Program-made: the position numbers and the translations under genes | Shown here: positions 6,632-14,055 of the stretch, piece by piece | How positions within the stretch are numbered: position 1 is the stretch's first letter | Layout of the letters: every line of letters starts with the position of its first letter | Notes under the pieces: generated by a model | What the model saw: only the letters and a program-made list of their open reading frames with translations | What the model was told of the DNA's origin: nothing | Databases searched by the model: none | DNA from: an uncultured Prosthecobacter sp. | Lineage (GTDB): Bacteria; Verrucomicrobiota; Verrucomicrobiia; Verrucomicrobiales; Verrucomicrobiaceae | DNA: 15,659 bases | NCBI GenBank assembly: GCA_937941745.1 | Contig: CALDGV010000054.1 | Span: 1-15,659 of the forward strand | Reading direction: 5' to 3'

Positions 6632-7003
6632 ATGTCTCTTTCCACCCTTCTGACCTGCCTCGGCATCGGCATCCTGGCAGGCGTCATTGCGGCGTTGTGT
6701 GGTGTCGGTGGCGGCGTGGTCATGGTGCCTGCCTTTGTCAGCCTGCTGGCCCTGCCTCAGAAGACCGCTGTGGCCACCAGCCTCGCCATCATCATCCCCA
6801 CCGCGCTCATGGCCACCGTGCAGAATGCCCGGAACGGCTTCGTGGACTGGAAGGTGGCCCTCGTCACCGCCGTGTCGGCCTCGCTTTTCGCCTACTTTGG
6901 CGCGGACTGGATGAAAACCCTCGGCAACGCCGCCCTCACCCGCATCTTCGGCACCGTGCTGCTCGTGTTCGGCCTGCGCATGCTCTGGCTGGGAAAGGCC
7001 TGA
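6632..7003 (+). CDS. Half-length TSUP (TauE/SafE) membrane permease
   Basis: At 123 residues, this is about half of the usual TSUP protein of roughly 250. It holds one repeat: a first helix with the family glycine motif AGVIAALCGVGGGVVMVPAF (about 16-35), then VATSLAIIIPTALMAT (about 48-63) and two further hydrophobic helices, about four in all. TSUP proteins export or import sulfite, organosulfonates and related anions. A half-size form would have to act as a dimer, or is a remnant. No second half follows in any frame before the peroxiredoxin gene, and the C-terminus is clean (LWLGKA stop). GAGAAG about 10 bases before the ATG is a reasonable ribosome binding site. Confidence 0.85.
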   Translation: MSLSTLLTCLGIGILAGVIAALCGVGGGVVMVPAFVSLLALPQKTAVATSLAIIIPTALMATVQNARNGFVDWKVALVTAVSASLFAYFGADWMKTLGNAALTRIFGTVLLVFGLRMLWLGKA

Positions 7004-7109
7004 GAGCCACTCGGCCGCCTTTGCGTTTGACCGTGCAGCCAAGGGGATTCAAGGGTCGTATCCACGCCGCGCCACGCGCGTGCCGAACCCTCCCCACTTC
7101 ATCGAACTC

Positions 7110-7721
7110 ATGGAAACCTCCCTCACCACCGCCTCCGTCGGCAGCTTCGTGCCCGACTTCGAAATGGAAACCTACGAGCCGACGCATGGCGACTTCGGCA
7201 AGGTCTCTCTGGCCGACATCAAGAAGGCCGGCAAGTGGACCATCCTCGTGTTTTACCCGGCTGATTTCACCTTCGTCTGCCCCACGGAGCTCGCCGACCT
7301 GGCTGACCAGCAAGACAAGCTTGCGGCACTTGGCGCTCACGTGATCGCCGTCTCCACCGACACGAAATTCGCCCACATGGTCTGGCGCAACACCGAAGGT
7401 CTGCTCAAAAACGTGAAGTATACCCTCGCCGCCGACCCTACTGGCACGGTCAGCCGCCTCTTCGGCGTTTATGACAAGGCCACCGGCCTCGCGCTGCGCG
7501 GCACCTTCATCATCAATCCTGAAGGCAAGCTGGTCACCTCCGAGGTGAACTTCTACAATGTCGGTCGTGACGCTGGCGAACTCGTCCGCAAGATGGAGGC
7601 CAACGTGCACCTCATGGCCAATCCCAGCGAGGCCTGCCCTGCCAAGTGGACGCCTGGAGCGAAGACGCTGAAGCCCGGCAAGGACATCGTTGGCAATGTC
7701 GCCTCCGTGCTTGGCAACTGA
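7110..7721 (+). CDS. 2-Cys peroxiredoxin (AhpC/TSA, Prx1 type)
   Basis: This 203-residue thiol peroxidase reduces hydrogen peroxide and organic hydroperoxides. The peroxidatic cysteine is Cys57 in FYPADFTFVCPTEL. The resolving cysteine is Cys176 in SEACPAKWTPGAKTLKP, the C-terminal tail pattern of typical 2-Cys enzymes. The ATG at 7110 is preferred to a GTG at 7080, which would add ten residues not seen in the family. The enzyme is cytosolic, since no signal peptide is present. No ahpF or dedicated thioredoxin lies nearby. A strong terminator 24 bases after the stop ends the unit. Its 106-base gap from the permease gene suggests an independent promoter, but none could be identified with confidence. 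Confidence 0.93.
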   Translation: METSLTTASVGSFVPDFEMETYEPTHGDFGKVSLADIKKAGKWTILVFYPADFTFVCPTELADLADQQDKLAALGAHVIAVSTDTKFAHMVWRNTEGLLKNVKYTLAADPTGTVSRLFGVYDKATGLALRGTFIINPEGKLVTSEVNFYNVGRDAGELVRKMEANVHLMANPSEACPAKWTPGAKTLKPGKDIVGNVASVLGN

Positions 7722-7744
7722 TCCTTCCTCATCCGCCCTCTTCT

Positions 7745-7777
7745 CAGCCTTGCCGGCTTACGTCGGCAAGGCTGTTT
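7745..7777 (+). terminator. Rho-independent-type terminator after the peroxiredoxin gene
   Basis: CAGCCTTGCCG (7745-7755) pairs perfectly with CGGCAAGGCTG (7764-7774) around an 8-base loop, giving an 11-bp stem, followed by TTT and further T-rich sequence. It starts 23 bases after the stop codon and separates the peroxiredoxin gene from the sulfatase pair. Confidence 0.82.
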
Positions 7778-7832
7778 CGCGTTTCAGGAGGTCGCTGGAA
7801 GGTTCCGGGCTTCGGGCACGTTGTCCGGTCGC

Positions 7833-9281
7833 ATGCTTCGACCCGCTCTTTTTGCTCTTCTGATTTGCGCCAGCGCCCTTGCGGCCGACCGCCCGAACAT
7901 TCTTTTCTTCTTCGCTGATGATCAGCGTCACGACACGCTGAGCTGCGCCGGTCATCCGATCGTGCAGACCCCGGCGATCGACCAGCTGGCCTCTGAAGGC
8001 GTGCGCTTCCGCAATGCCTTCGTCACCACCTCCGTGTGCTGGGTCAGCCGGGCGGTGCTTTTCACCGGCCAGTGGGCCCGCTCGCATGTGCAGCGGAATG
8101 CCGTGCCAAAGGTCCGGCCCGAGGCCGCTGCCACGTTGTATCCAGTGCAGCTTCGCAAGGCGGGCTACACGACCGCACACTTTGGCAAATGGCACTTCCA
8201 GGCGCCTGAGGGCTTCAAGCCGGAGGAGCAGTTCGACGCCTACGAGCAGATTGGCCGCAACCCCTACTTCAAGACCCTTCCAGATGGCTCCAAGCGCCAC
8301 GAGACGGACCTCATTAGCGACCGGGCCATCGAGTTCCTGAAGAAGCAGGGCCAGGACAAGCCTTTCTGCCTCCAGCTCAGCTTCAACGCCGCCCATGCGG
8401 AGGACAACGACCATCGCCCTGGCATCGGGCTCTATCCTTGGCCGCCTTCGGTGGATGGGATGTATGAGGACCGCAGCATCCCGCCGCCACGGCTCGGTGA
8501 TCCGGCGATCTATGAGGCCCATCCTCAGTTCCTCAAGGACAGCATCAACCGCGAGCGCTTCTTCTGGGGCTACGACACGCCGGAGAAATATGAGACGAAC
8601 CTCCGTGCCTACTTCCGCATGATCAGCGGCATCGATAAGGCCGTCTCGCGAGTGCTGGCCGTGCTCAAGGAGCAGGGTCTGGCGGACAACACCATCATCG
8701 TTTATTCCGCTGACAACGGCTACTACCTGGGTGACCGCGGCTTTCAGGGCAAGTGGTCGCACTTCGAAGAATCCCTGCGCGTGCCGCTGGTGATCTACGA
8801 CCCACGTGTACCCAAGGAAAAGCGGGGCAGGGTGGTGGAGGACATGGTGCTGAATGTGGATCTGCCTGCCACGCTTGTGGACTGGGCCGGCGCCGAACGC
8901 CCCGCCGCTTATGAAGGCCGCAGCCTCGCCTCCCTGATTCAGGGCCAGGGGATGGACAATCCCTGGCGGACGGCCTTCTTCTGCGAGCACCTCGACCTCG
9001 CTCCCACGCTCACCTGGGAAGGCATCCGTGATCAGCGGTATGTCTATGCGCGCTATTTCGATCAGAAGCCTGCCTTTGAATTCCTGCATGACCTCCAGAC
9101 GGATCCGGATGAACTGAAGAATCTCGCTGCGGATCCTGCCCATGCTGAGGTGCTGCAGCGTTTCCGCCAGCTCTGTGATGCCGAAATGAACGCCCGCGGT
9201 GGTGCCCTGCCGCCGATGAACCAGCGCGGTCCGGGCAAAAACGGCAAGGCCAAGGCGAAGCAGCGCCCCAAGAAGTCATGA
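7833..9281 (+). CDS. Exported sulfatase (S1 family) with atypical CWVSR active-site motif
   Basis: This 482-residue protein has a signal peptide (MLRPALFALLICASALAA, cleavage about residue 18). The alkaline-phosphatase fold of S1 sulfatases is shown by PNILFFFADDQ (21-31, metal ligands Asp29/Asp30), the active-site region SVCWVSRAVLFTGQ with Cys69 and Arg73, GKWH (118-121), and ADNG (293-296) followed by GKW. The formylglycine motif is normally C-x-(P/S/A)-x-R; here the third position is Val71. Such enzymes remove sulfate esters, often from algal polysaccharides. Its C-terminus is Lys-rich (GKAKAKQRPKKS). ATG 7833 is chosen over a TTG at 7821 because it starts the signal peptide. It overlaps the next sulfatase gene by ATGA, so the two are co-translated. 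Confidence 0.9.
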   Translation: MLRPALFALLICASALAADRPNILFFFADDQRHDTLSCAGHPIVQTPAIDQLASEGVRFRNAFVTTSVCWVSRAVLFTGQWARSHVQRNAVPKVRPEAAATLYPVQLRKAGYTTAHFGKWHFQAPEGFKPEEQFDAYEQIGRNPYFKTLPDGSKRHETDLISDRAIEFLKKQGQDKPFCLQLSFNAAHAEDNDHRPGIGLYPWPPSVDGMYEDRSIPPPRLGDPAIYEAHPQFLKDSINRERFFWGYDTPEKYETNLRAYFRMISGIDKAVSRVLAVLKEQGLADNTIIVYSADNGYYLGDRGFQGKWSHFEESLRVPLVIYDPRVPKEKRGRVVEDMVLNVDLPATLVDWAGAERPAAYEGRSLASLIQGQGMDNPWRTAFFCEHLDLAPTLTWEGIRDQRYVYARYFDQKPAFEFLHDLQTDPDELKNLAADPAHAEVLQRFRQLCDAEMNARGGALPPMNQRGPGKNGKAKAKQRPKKS

Positions 9282-11056
9282 AGTCCGTCCTGTTCCTGCT
9301 GCTCAGCCTGGGAATCGCCCTTGCCACCACCTCTGCGGCACCGCCGAACGTGCTTTTGATCATCACGGATGACCAGGGCTATGGCGACCTTTCCATCCAC
9401 GGCAACCCGCACCTGCAAACACCGCACATCGACAAGCTGGGCCGGGAGGGCGTGCGCTTTGACCGCTTTTACGTGAACTCCTTCTGTGCTCCGACACGTG
9501 CGGCACTCCTCACGGGCCGCTGGCCGCTGCGCACCGGGTGCCATGGCGTCACGCACAACAAGGAGGCCATGAAGCCCTCCGAGGTCACGCTGGCGGAAGC
9601 GTTGAAGGGAGCAGGCTACCGCACGGCCTGCATCGGCAAGTGGCACAATGGCGAGCAGTTCCCCTTCACACCTGCCGGCCAGGGCTTTGAGCATGTGCTG
9701 GGCTTCAACAACGGCCATTGGAACAACTACTTCGATGCCACGCTGCTGCGCGGGCATGTGCCGGAGCCGACGAAAGGCTACATCACGGACGTCCTGACGG
9801 ATGAGGCCATGCGCTTCATCAGCGAGAGGCAGAAGGAGCCGTTTTTCTGCTACCTGGCCTACAACGCCCCTCACTCGCCCTACCAGGTGCCAGACGCATA
9901 CTTCGACAAGTTCAAAGCCAGGGGCTTCGAGGCGAATGTGGCCGCCTTTTACGGCATGTGTGAAAACATCGACGACAACGTAGGCCGTCTCCTCGCACAC
10001 CTCGACAGGCTCAAGATCGCCGAAAACACCCTCGTGCTGTTTCTCACCGACAACGGGGGAACCGCGGGCGTCAAAATCTACAACGCCGACATGCGCGGCG
10101 GCAAAACCAGCGTGCATGAAGGCGGCACCCGCGTCCCGCTCTTCATGCGCTGGCACGCTGCAAAGTGGTCGCCGCACTTGGTGAAGGAGATTGCGTCCCA
10201 CATTGACCTGTTTCCGACCATCCTGGACCTCTGCGCGGTGAAGGTCTTCGGTTTGAAGCTGGATGGCATGAGCTTGAAGCCGCTGCTGCAAAGCAGTGGA
10301 AGCTGGCCCGAGCGCACGCTTTTCACGCACAACCCCATCGACGAGACCAACAAGTATCCAGGGGCCGTGCGGACGCAGCGGCATCGCCTGGTGCGTGAGA
10401 TCCAAGGCTCCGCCGGAGGCTCCAAGGCCAGGGCGAACGATGCAAGCGCCCGGCCATGGCAGCTCTATGACATGGAGGCAGATCCCGGCCAGGAAAAGGA
10501 CATCGCCGCCGAGCATCCCGATCTCGTTCAGAAGCTCGCCGCCAGGTATGATTCCTGGTTTGCTGACATTTCCACCGAAGGTTTGCGGCGCTATCCCCTC
10601 TCGGTTGGTCATGCCGAACACAATCCCGTGGAGCTGCATGCCCCGCAGGCCTTCTATGACAAGCCCCTGAAATTTGCCAGTGGTCCCGGCTTCGCCAACG
10701 ACTGGCTGACCGGCTGGACGGATCCTGCGGCCAAAGTGTGGTTTGAGATCGGGGTGGCCCGTGCTGGACGTTATGAGGTGGCCCTGGCCTTTGCGGCCAC
10801 CGAAGCCACGAAGGTGCGGCTGAGCACGGAAGGATCGGACCTCGAAGCCGCGCTGCCCGCTGCTCCAGCATCCGAGGTCACACTGCCACATCGCGATGCG
10901 GAGGGTAAGGCCCGCTACCGTGATCGTGTCTGGACCGAAACCCGGCTGGGAGAAATGGAGCTGAAAAAAGGTTCGGCCATCCTCACGCTCAGCCTTGAAG
11001 GCACTGCGGGCATCGACTTCAAGCACCTCAAGCTGACCCGGCAGGAGCGGGACTGA
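9278..11056 (+). CDS. Exported arylsulfatase with C-terminal beta-rich module
   Basis: This 592-residue protein has a signal peptide (about residues 1-20). S1 sulfatase motifs are PNVLLIITDDQGYGD (23-37, metal ligands Asp31/Asp32), the canonical formylglycine site CAPTR (70-74), GKWH (120-123) and TDNGG around Asp258/Asn259. After the catalytic fold, a segment from about residue 440 to the end, including VWFEIGVARAGRYEVALAF near 486, looks like a beta-sandwich carbohydrate-binding type module; this is inferred from the pattern. The cysteine must be converted to formylglycine by a maturase that is not in this window. The start overlaps the preceding sulfatase stop. The two enzymes probably attack the same sulfated substrate in sequence, but the substrate cannot be told from here. 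Confidence 0.92.
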   Translation: MKSVLFLLLSLGIALATTSAAPPNVLLIITDDQGYGDLSIHGNPHLQTPHIDKLGREGVRFDRFYVNSFCAPTRAALLTGRWPLRTGCHGVTHNKEAMKPSEVTLAEALKGAGYRTACIGKWHNGEQFPFTPAGQGFEHVLGFNNGHWNNYFDATLLRGHVPEPTKGYITDVLTDEAMRFISERQKEPFFCYLAYNAPHSPYQVPDAYFDKFKARGFEANVAAFYGMCENIDDNVGRLLAHLDRLKIAENTLVLFLTDNGGTAGVKIYNADMRGGKTSVHEGGTRVPLFMRWHAAKWSPHLVKEIASHIDLFPTILDLCAVKVFGLKLDGMSLKPLLQSSGSWPERTLFTHNPIDETNKYPGAVRTQRHRLVREIQGSAGGSKARANDASARPWQLYDMEADPGQEKDIAAEHPDLVQKLAARYDSWFADISTEGLRRYPLSVGHAEHNPVELHAPQAFYDKPLKFASGPGFANDWLTGWTDPAAKVWFEIGVARAGRYEVALAFAATEATKVRLSTEGSDLEAALPAAPASEVTLPHRDAEGKARYRDRVWTETRLGEMELKKGSAILTLSLEGTAGIDFKHLKLTRQERD

Positions 11057-11057
11057 A

Positions 11058-11074
11058 CGCTGGAGCATTCAGCG
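11058..11074. terminator. Small hairpin between convergent genes
   Basis: CGCTG (11058-11062) and CAGCG (11070-11074) flank a 7-base loop in the 12-base gap and first bases of the opposing gene. The stop codons of the sulfatase and the DUF6702-like gene are only 12 bases apart. It is a weak stem, listed as a possible shared transcript end. Confidence 0.25.
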
Positions 11075-11587
11075 GAGTGGCTGCACGCTTTTTTCCCGGT
11101 TGAAGCGCCGTTGCTGGCTGGTCCCGCCGACTTTGAGGTGCAGGAGGTTCTCTTGATCACGAAAAAGCTCCTGAAGCACATCATGCTTCAGGAGCGCGTC
11201 CTGAGGTTCCGCAGTCACGCTGAGCTCGAAAAACAAGGTCACCAGAGGACCATCACTTTTTCTGGAGGCTTCGTCCGTCTCGTATCCAGCCCAGATGAGG
11301 TTGGAAGCGCCACCGTTGGCTTGTTCGAGGACAAAATGCTTCTTCAGATAGCCCGGGATGACTTCGTTCAGGATCGCATCAGGCGTCTGGCCAAAGCGGA
11401 TGAGGCGCTCTGAATCCCGCATCAGCGCGAGTTCCAAGTCGTCGATGAAGACCGTGAGGCTGACCTCAAGCTTCTTCGTGACAGGATTGAACTCCGCCTC
11501 CCCCGTGGAGGTGTGGAGGTCGTGGGCGTGCAGGGAGGTCAGCACGAACCAGCTGCCGAGCAGGGCGATGAAGCTACTTCTTGGCAT
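11069..11587 (-). CDS. DUF6702-like exported protein
   Basis: This 172-residue protein has a signal peptide (cleavage near SLHA, residue 21), and the mature protein opens with His-Asp-Leu-His. The pattern 'HTSTGEAEFNPVTKKLEVSL' followed by 'FIDDLELAL' matches the DUF6702 family, which is known mainly from Bacteroidota and related groups and has no established function. The ATG lies inside the last codons of the M1 peptidase gene (14-base overlap, different frame), so it is the second gene of that operon. It probably acts in the periplasm alongside the peptidase. The family call comes from recalled sequence pattern and is moderately sure; the coding call is firm. Confidence 0.8.
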   Translation of the reverse strand: MPRSSFIALLGSWFVLTSLHAHDLHTSTGEAEFNPVTKKLEVSLTVFIDDLELALMRDSERLIRFGQTPDAILNEVIPGYLKKHFVLEQANGGASNLIWAGYETDEASRKSDGPLVTLFFELSVTAEPQDALLKHDVLQELFRDQENLLHLKVGGTSQQRRFNREKSVQPLR

Positions 11588-13961
11588 CCGCCTTTTTGTT
11601 CTCGTCGTCCTTCTTGTCCTGCTGGGTCATCTCCCGCATCGGATTCGGAGCCTTCTCGTCCTTGTAGAGCTGGAACCTGCTCTTCACAGGCCGACGCGGC
11701 CAGAAGTTGTTCTCCACATCGGTGTCGGTGAGCTCCTGGCGCGGGTCAAAGGTCACGGCCTTGAGCTCCTTCTTGGTGAAAAGCAGCTTTGAAGTCTTGC
11801 CAGGGTTGAAGCGCCAGGCCTCGGCAGGGAGCTTCAGCTCCTCGCTGCTGCCATCGGTGTAATCGAGCTTCAGGATGATCGGTGTCACGAGTCCGCCGAG
11901 GTTGCTCATCTCGATGGCATAGAAGTTGTGCTTGGTCTGCAGCAGCTTCGGATCGATCTCTTCCTCCTGCAGCTCCTTGATGAGGGATTCGAACTTCTTC
12001 TTCTCGCTCGGCAGCACCGTGGATTCATCAAAGCTGTCGTAGAAGTCCTTCAGCTCCGGGAAGCGGTCCACGCGCTTGGACAGCTCATAGTTGCGTTCGC
12101 GAGTGAGGGTTTTGGGCAGCTCGTCCTCCTCCTTTTTCTTCTTCGGCTTCTCCACTGCGGGATCGCGTGAATCGAGCTGGAGCCACTTCACTTCGTCGAT
12201 GGAGACATCCACGTGGTCCGTGCTGTAAAACCAGCCGCGCCAGAACCAGTCGAGGTCCACGCCGCTGGCATCTTCCAGGGTGCGGAAGAAGTCGGAAGGC
12301 GTCGGACGCTTGAACATCCAGCGTCGGGAGTAGGTTCTGAAGGCGTGGTCGAAGGCTTCGCGGCCCAGGATGTGCTCGCGCAGGATGTTCAGCGCCACGG
12401 TGGGCTGTCCGTAGGCGTTCGGGCCAAGGTCGGCGATGGATTCGCTGTTGGTCATCACTGGCACGCGGTCGCGGCTGCGCAGGTAGTCCACCATGCCGCG
12501 TTCGTTGCGGCGGTGCTTCCAGTCGTTCTCCCATTCCTCCTCGCTGAGGTATTCCACAAAGGAGTTCAGGCCTTCATCCATCCAGGTCCACTGCCGTTCG
12601 TCGCTGTTCACGATCATTGGGAACCAGTTGTGGCCCACCTCATGGATGATGACGCCGATGAGCGCATACTTTGTGCGCTCCGGGTAGGTGCCGTCCTTCT
12701 CAGGCCGTGGACCGTTGAAGCTGATCATCGGGTATTCCATGCCGCCGACGGGGCCGTTCACCGACCAGGCGACGGGATAGGGATAATCAAAAGTGAACTT
12801 GGAATAGGTCTGGATGGTGTGGGCGATGGCGTGGGTGCTGTATTTGTCCCACAATGGCATGCCTTCCTTGGGGTACATGGACATGGCCATCACCGGCGGG
12901 CGGTGCATGCGGTCGGAAATGCCGCCCGGGCGCTTCGGTGTGGGTGGGTGCGTGTGGCCTTCCACGGCCATGGCATCCCAGATGAACTTGCGGGAGCTGG
13001 CAAAGGCGAAGTCGCGCACGTTGTCGGCCTGGAAAATCCAGGTCTTCTTCCCCTTGGGCTTGCCCTTCTCGGCCGCTTTCGCCTCCTCGGGGGTGACGAT
13101 GAAAACGGGCTTCTTGAACTCGGCCCTGGCTTTTTCCAGACGGTCCAGCTGTGTCATCGTCAGCACCTGATCGGGGTTGGTCAGGGCGCCGGTGGCGGCC
13201 ACCAGATGATCATCAGGCACGGTGAGGGCGACCTTGTAGTTGCCAAACTCCAGCGTGAACTCACCTGTGCCGAGGAACTGCTTGTTCACCCAGCCGCCAT
13301 AGTCGGTGTAGGCGCAGAGGCGCGGGAACCACTGGGCGATGGTGTAGATGCAGTTGCCGTCGTCCTTGAAAAACTCGTAGCCGGTGCGGGCATTGATGCG
13401 CTCGCAGTCATTGATGGGGTAGCTCCAGGCGATCTTGAAAACGAAGTCGGCGCCGGCCGCGAGCGGCTCTGGAAGGTCCAGGCGGAGCATCGTTTTGACA
13501 ATGGCATGAGGCAGCGGGGTGCCTGCGGCATCGGTGAGCTTGCCGATCTTCATCTCGCCATCGTACTCTTCATAGGCGAGCAGGCGGTCGAGAGCGGAAT
13601 AGCTGATCTTCGAAGGGTCCACACCGCGTTTCGAGTTTGGCACCGCCCTGGAGTCGGCGTTGTGGGAGAGGTAATTCTGATCCAGCTGGATCCAGAGATA
13701 CTCCAGCGTGTCTGGCGAGGTGTTGTGGTAGGTCACCGTGGCCTCGGCGCTGAGCGTGCGCTTCACATCATCAAGCTCCACCTGGATGTCATAGTCGGCA
13801 CGGTTTTGCCAGTAGGCCTTTCCAGGGGCGCCCGTGGCCAGGCGCTGAGGTGTTGGCTGCGGCACGGAAGAATCGAGCTGCTGAAATTTCTGCACGCTGG
13901 AAGGCGGATCAATGGCAGCGGCGGAAAGGGCGGCGAGGAATGGCAGCAGAAAATGCTTCAT
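11574..13961 (-). CDS. Exported M1-family zinc metallopeptidase
   Basis: This 795-residue protein has a short signal peptide (MKHFLLPFLAALSAAA). The M1 (gluzincin) signature is complete: exopeptidase loop GGMEYPM at 406-412 in the place of GAMEN, zinc site HEVGH (440-444), and third ligand Glu463 in WTWMDEG, 18 residues after the second His. The N-terminal beta domain (about 55-280) and catalytic domain are followed by a Lys/Glu-rich linker (about 610-625), a C-terminal domain and a Lys/Asp-rich tail. GGMEYP rather than GAMEN is typical of bacterial exported M1 members. It would degrade peptides in the periplasm or outside. It is divergent from the isomerase-like gene and overlaps the DUF6702-like gene by 14 bases. 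Exact peptide preference is unknown. Confidence 0.93.
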   Translation of the reverse strand: MKHFLLPFLAALSAAAIDPPSSVQKFQQLDSSVPQPTPQRLATGAPGKAYWQNRADYDIQVELDDVKRTLSAEATVTYHNTSPDTLEYLWIQLDQNYLSHNADSRAVPNSKRGVDPSKISYSALDRLLAYEEYDGEMKIGKLTDAAGTPLPHAIVKTMLRLDLPEPLAAGADFVFKIAWSYPINDCERINARTGYEFFKDDGNCIYTIAQWFPRLCAYTDYGGWVNKQFLGTGEFTLEFGNYKVALTVPDDHLVAATGALTNPDQVLTMTQLDRLEKARAEFKKPVFIVTPEEAKAAEKGKPKGKKTWIFQADNVRDFAFASSRKFIWDAMAVEGHTHPPTPKRPGGISDRMHRPPVMAMSMYPKEGMPLWDKYSTHAIAHTIQTYSKFTFDYPYPVAWSVNGPVGGMEYPMISFNGPRPEKDGTYPERTKYALIGVIIHEVGHNWFPMIVNSDERQWTWMDEGLNSFVEYLSEEEWENDWKHRRNERGMVDYLRSRDRVPVMTNSESIADLGPNAYGQPTVALNILREHILGREAFDHAFRTYSRRWMFKRPTPSDFFRTLEDASGVDLDWFWRGWFYSTDHVDVSIDEVKWLQLDSRDPAVEKPKKKKEEDELPKTLTRERNYELSKRVDRFPELKDFYDSFDESTVLPSEKKKFESLIKELQEEEIDPKLLQTKHNFYAIEMSNLGGLVTPIILKLDYTDGSSEELKLPAEAWRFNPGKTSKLLFTKKELKAVTFDPRQELTDTDVENNFWPRRPVKSRFQLYKDEKAPNPMREMTQQDKKDDENKKADAKK

Positions 13962-13996
13962 GGGAGGATGCTCTTCAGAGTGGGCGATGCTGGCAA

Positions 13997-14006
13997 GAAT
14001 CGATTC
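13997..14006. promoter_or_regulatory. Palindrome centred in a divergent intergenic region
   Basis: GAATCGATTC is a perfect 10-bp palindrome almost at the middle of the 94-base gap between the M1 peptidase (-) and isomerase-like (+) starts. It could be a shared operator for the two divergent operons. No clear promoter elements flank it, and a single 10-mer palindrome may be chance. Confidence 0.25.
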
Positions 14007-14055
14007 CTCCGGAAACCTCTTTCATTCCAGCCTCGTTTGTCATGGGATGCCCGCC

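Noticed and set aside
7027..7061. TTGACC and TCGTAT as a promoter for the peroxiredoxin gene
   Set aside because: The spacer is 23 bases, too long for a standard promoter, and the -10 match is poor.
7080..7109. GTG start adding ten residues to the peroxiredoxin
   Set aside because: The added residues are not typical of the family, and the ATG at 7110 gives the usual N-terminus.
7758..9143. 461-residue minus-strand open frame
   Set aside because: It is opposite the first sulfatase and includes the terminator in its 3' part; no signal or domain is seen.
9062..11068. 668-residue open frame on the minus strand
   Set aside because: It lies entirely opposite the two sulfatase genes, whose motifs are complete; the long frame is a by-product of GC-rich codon use.
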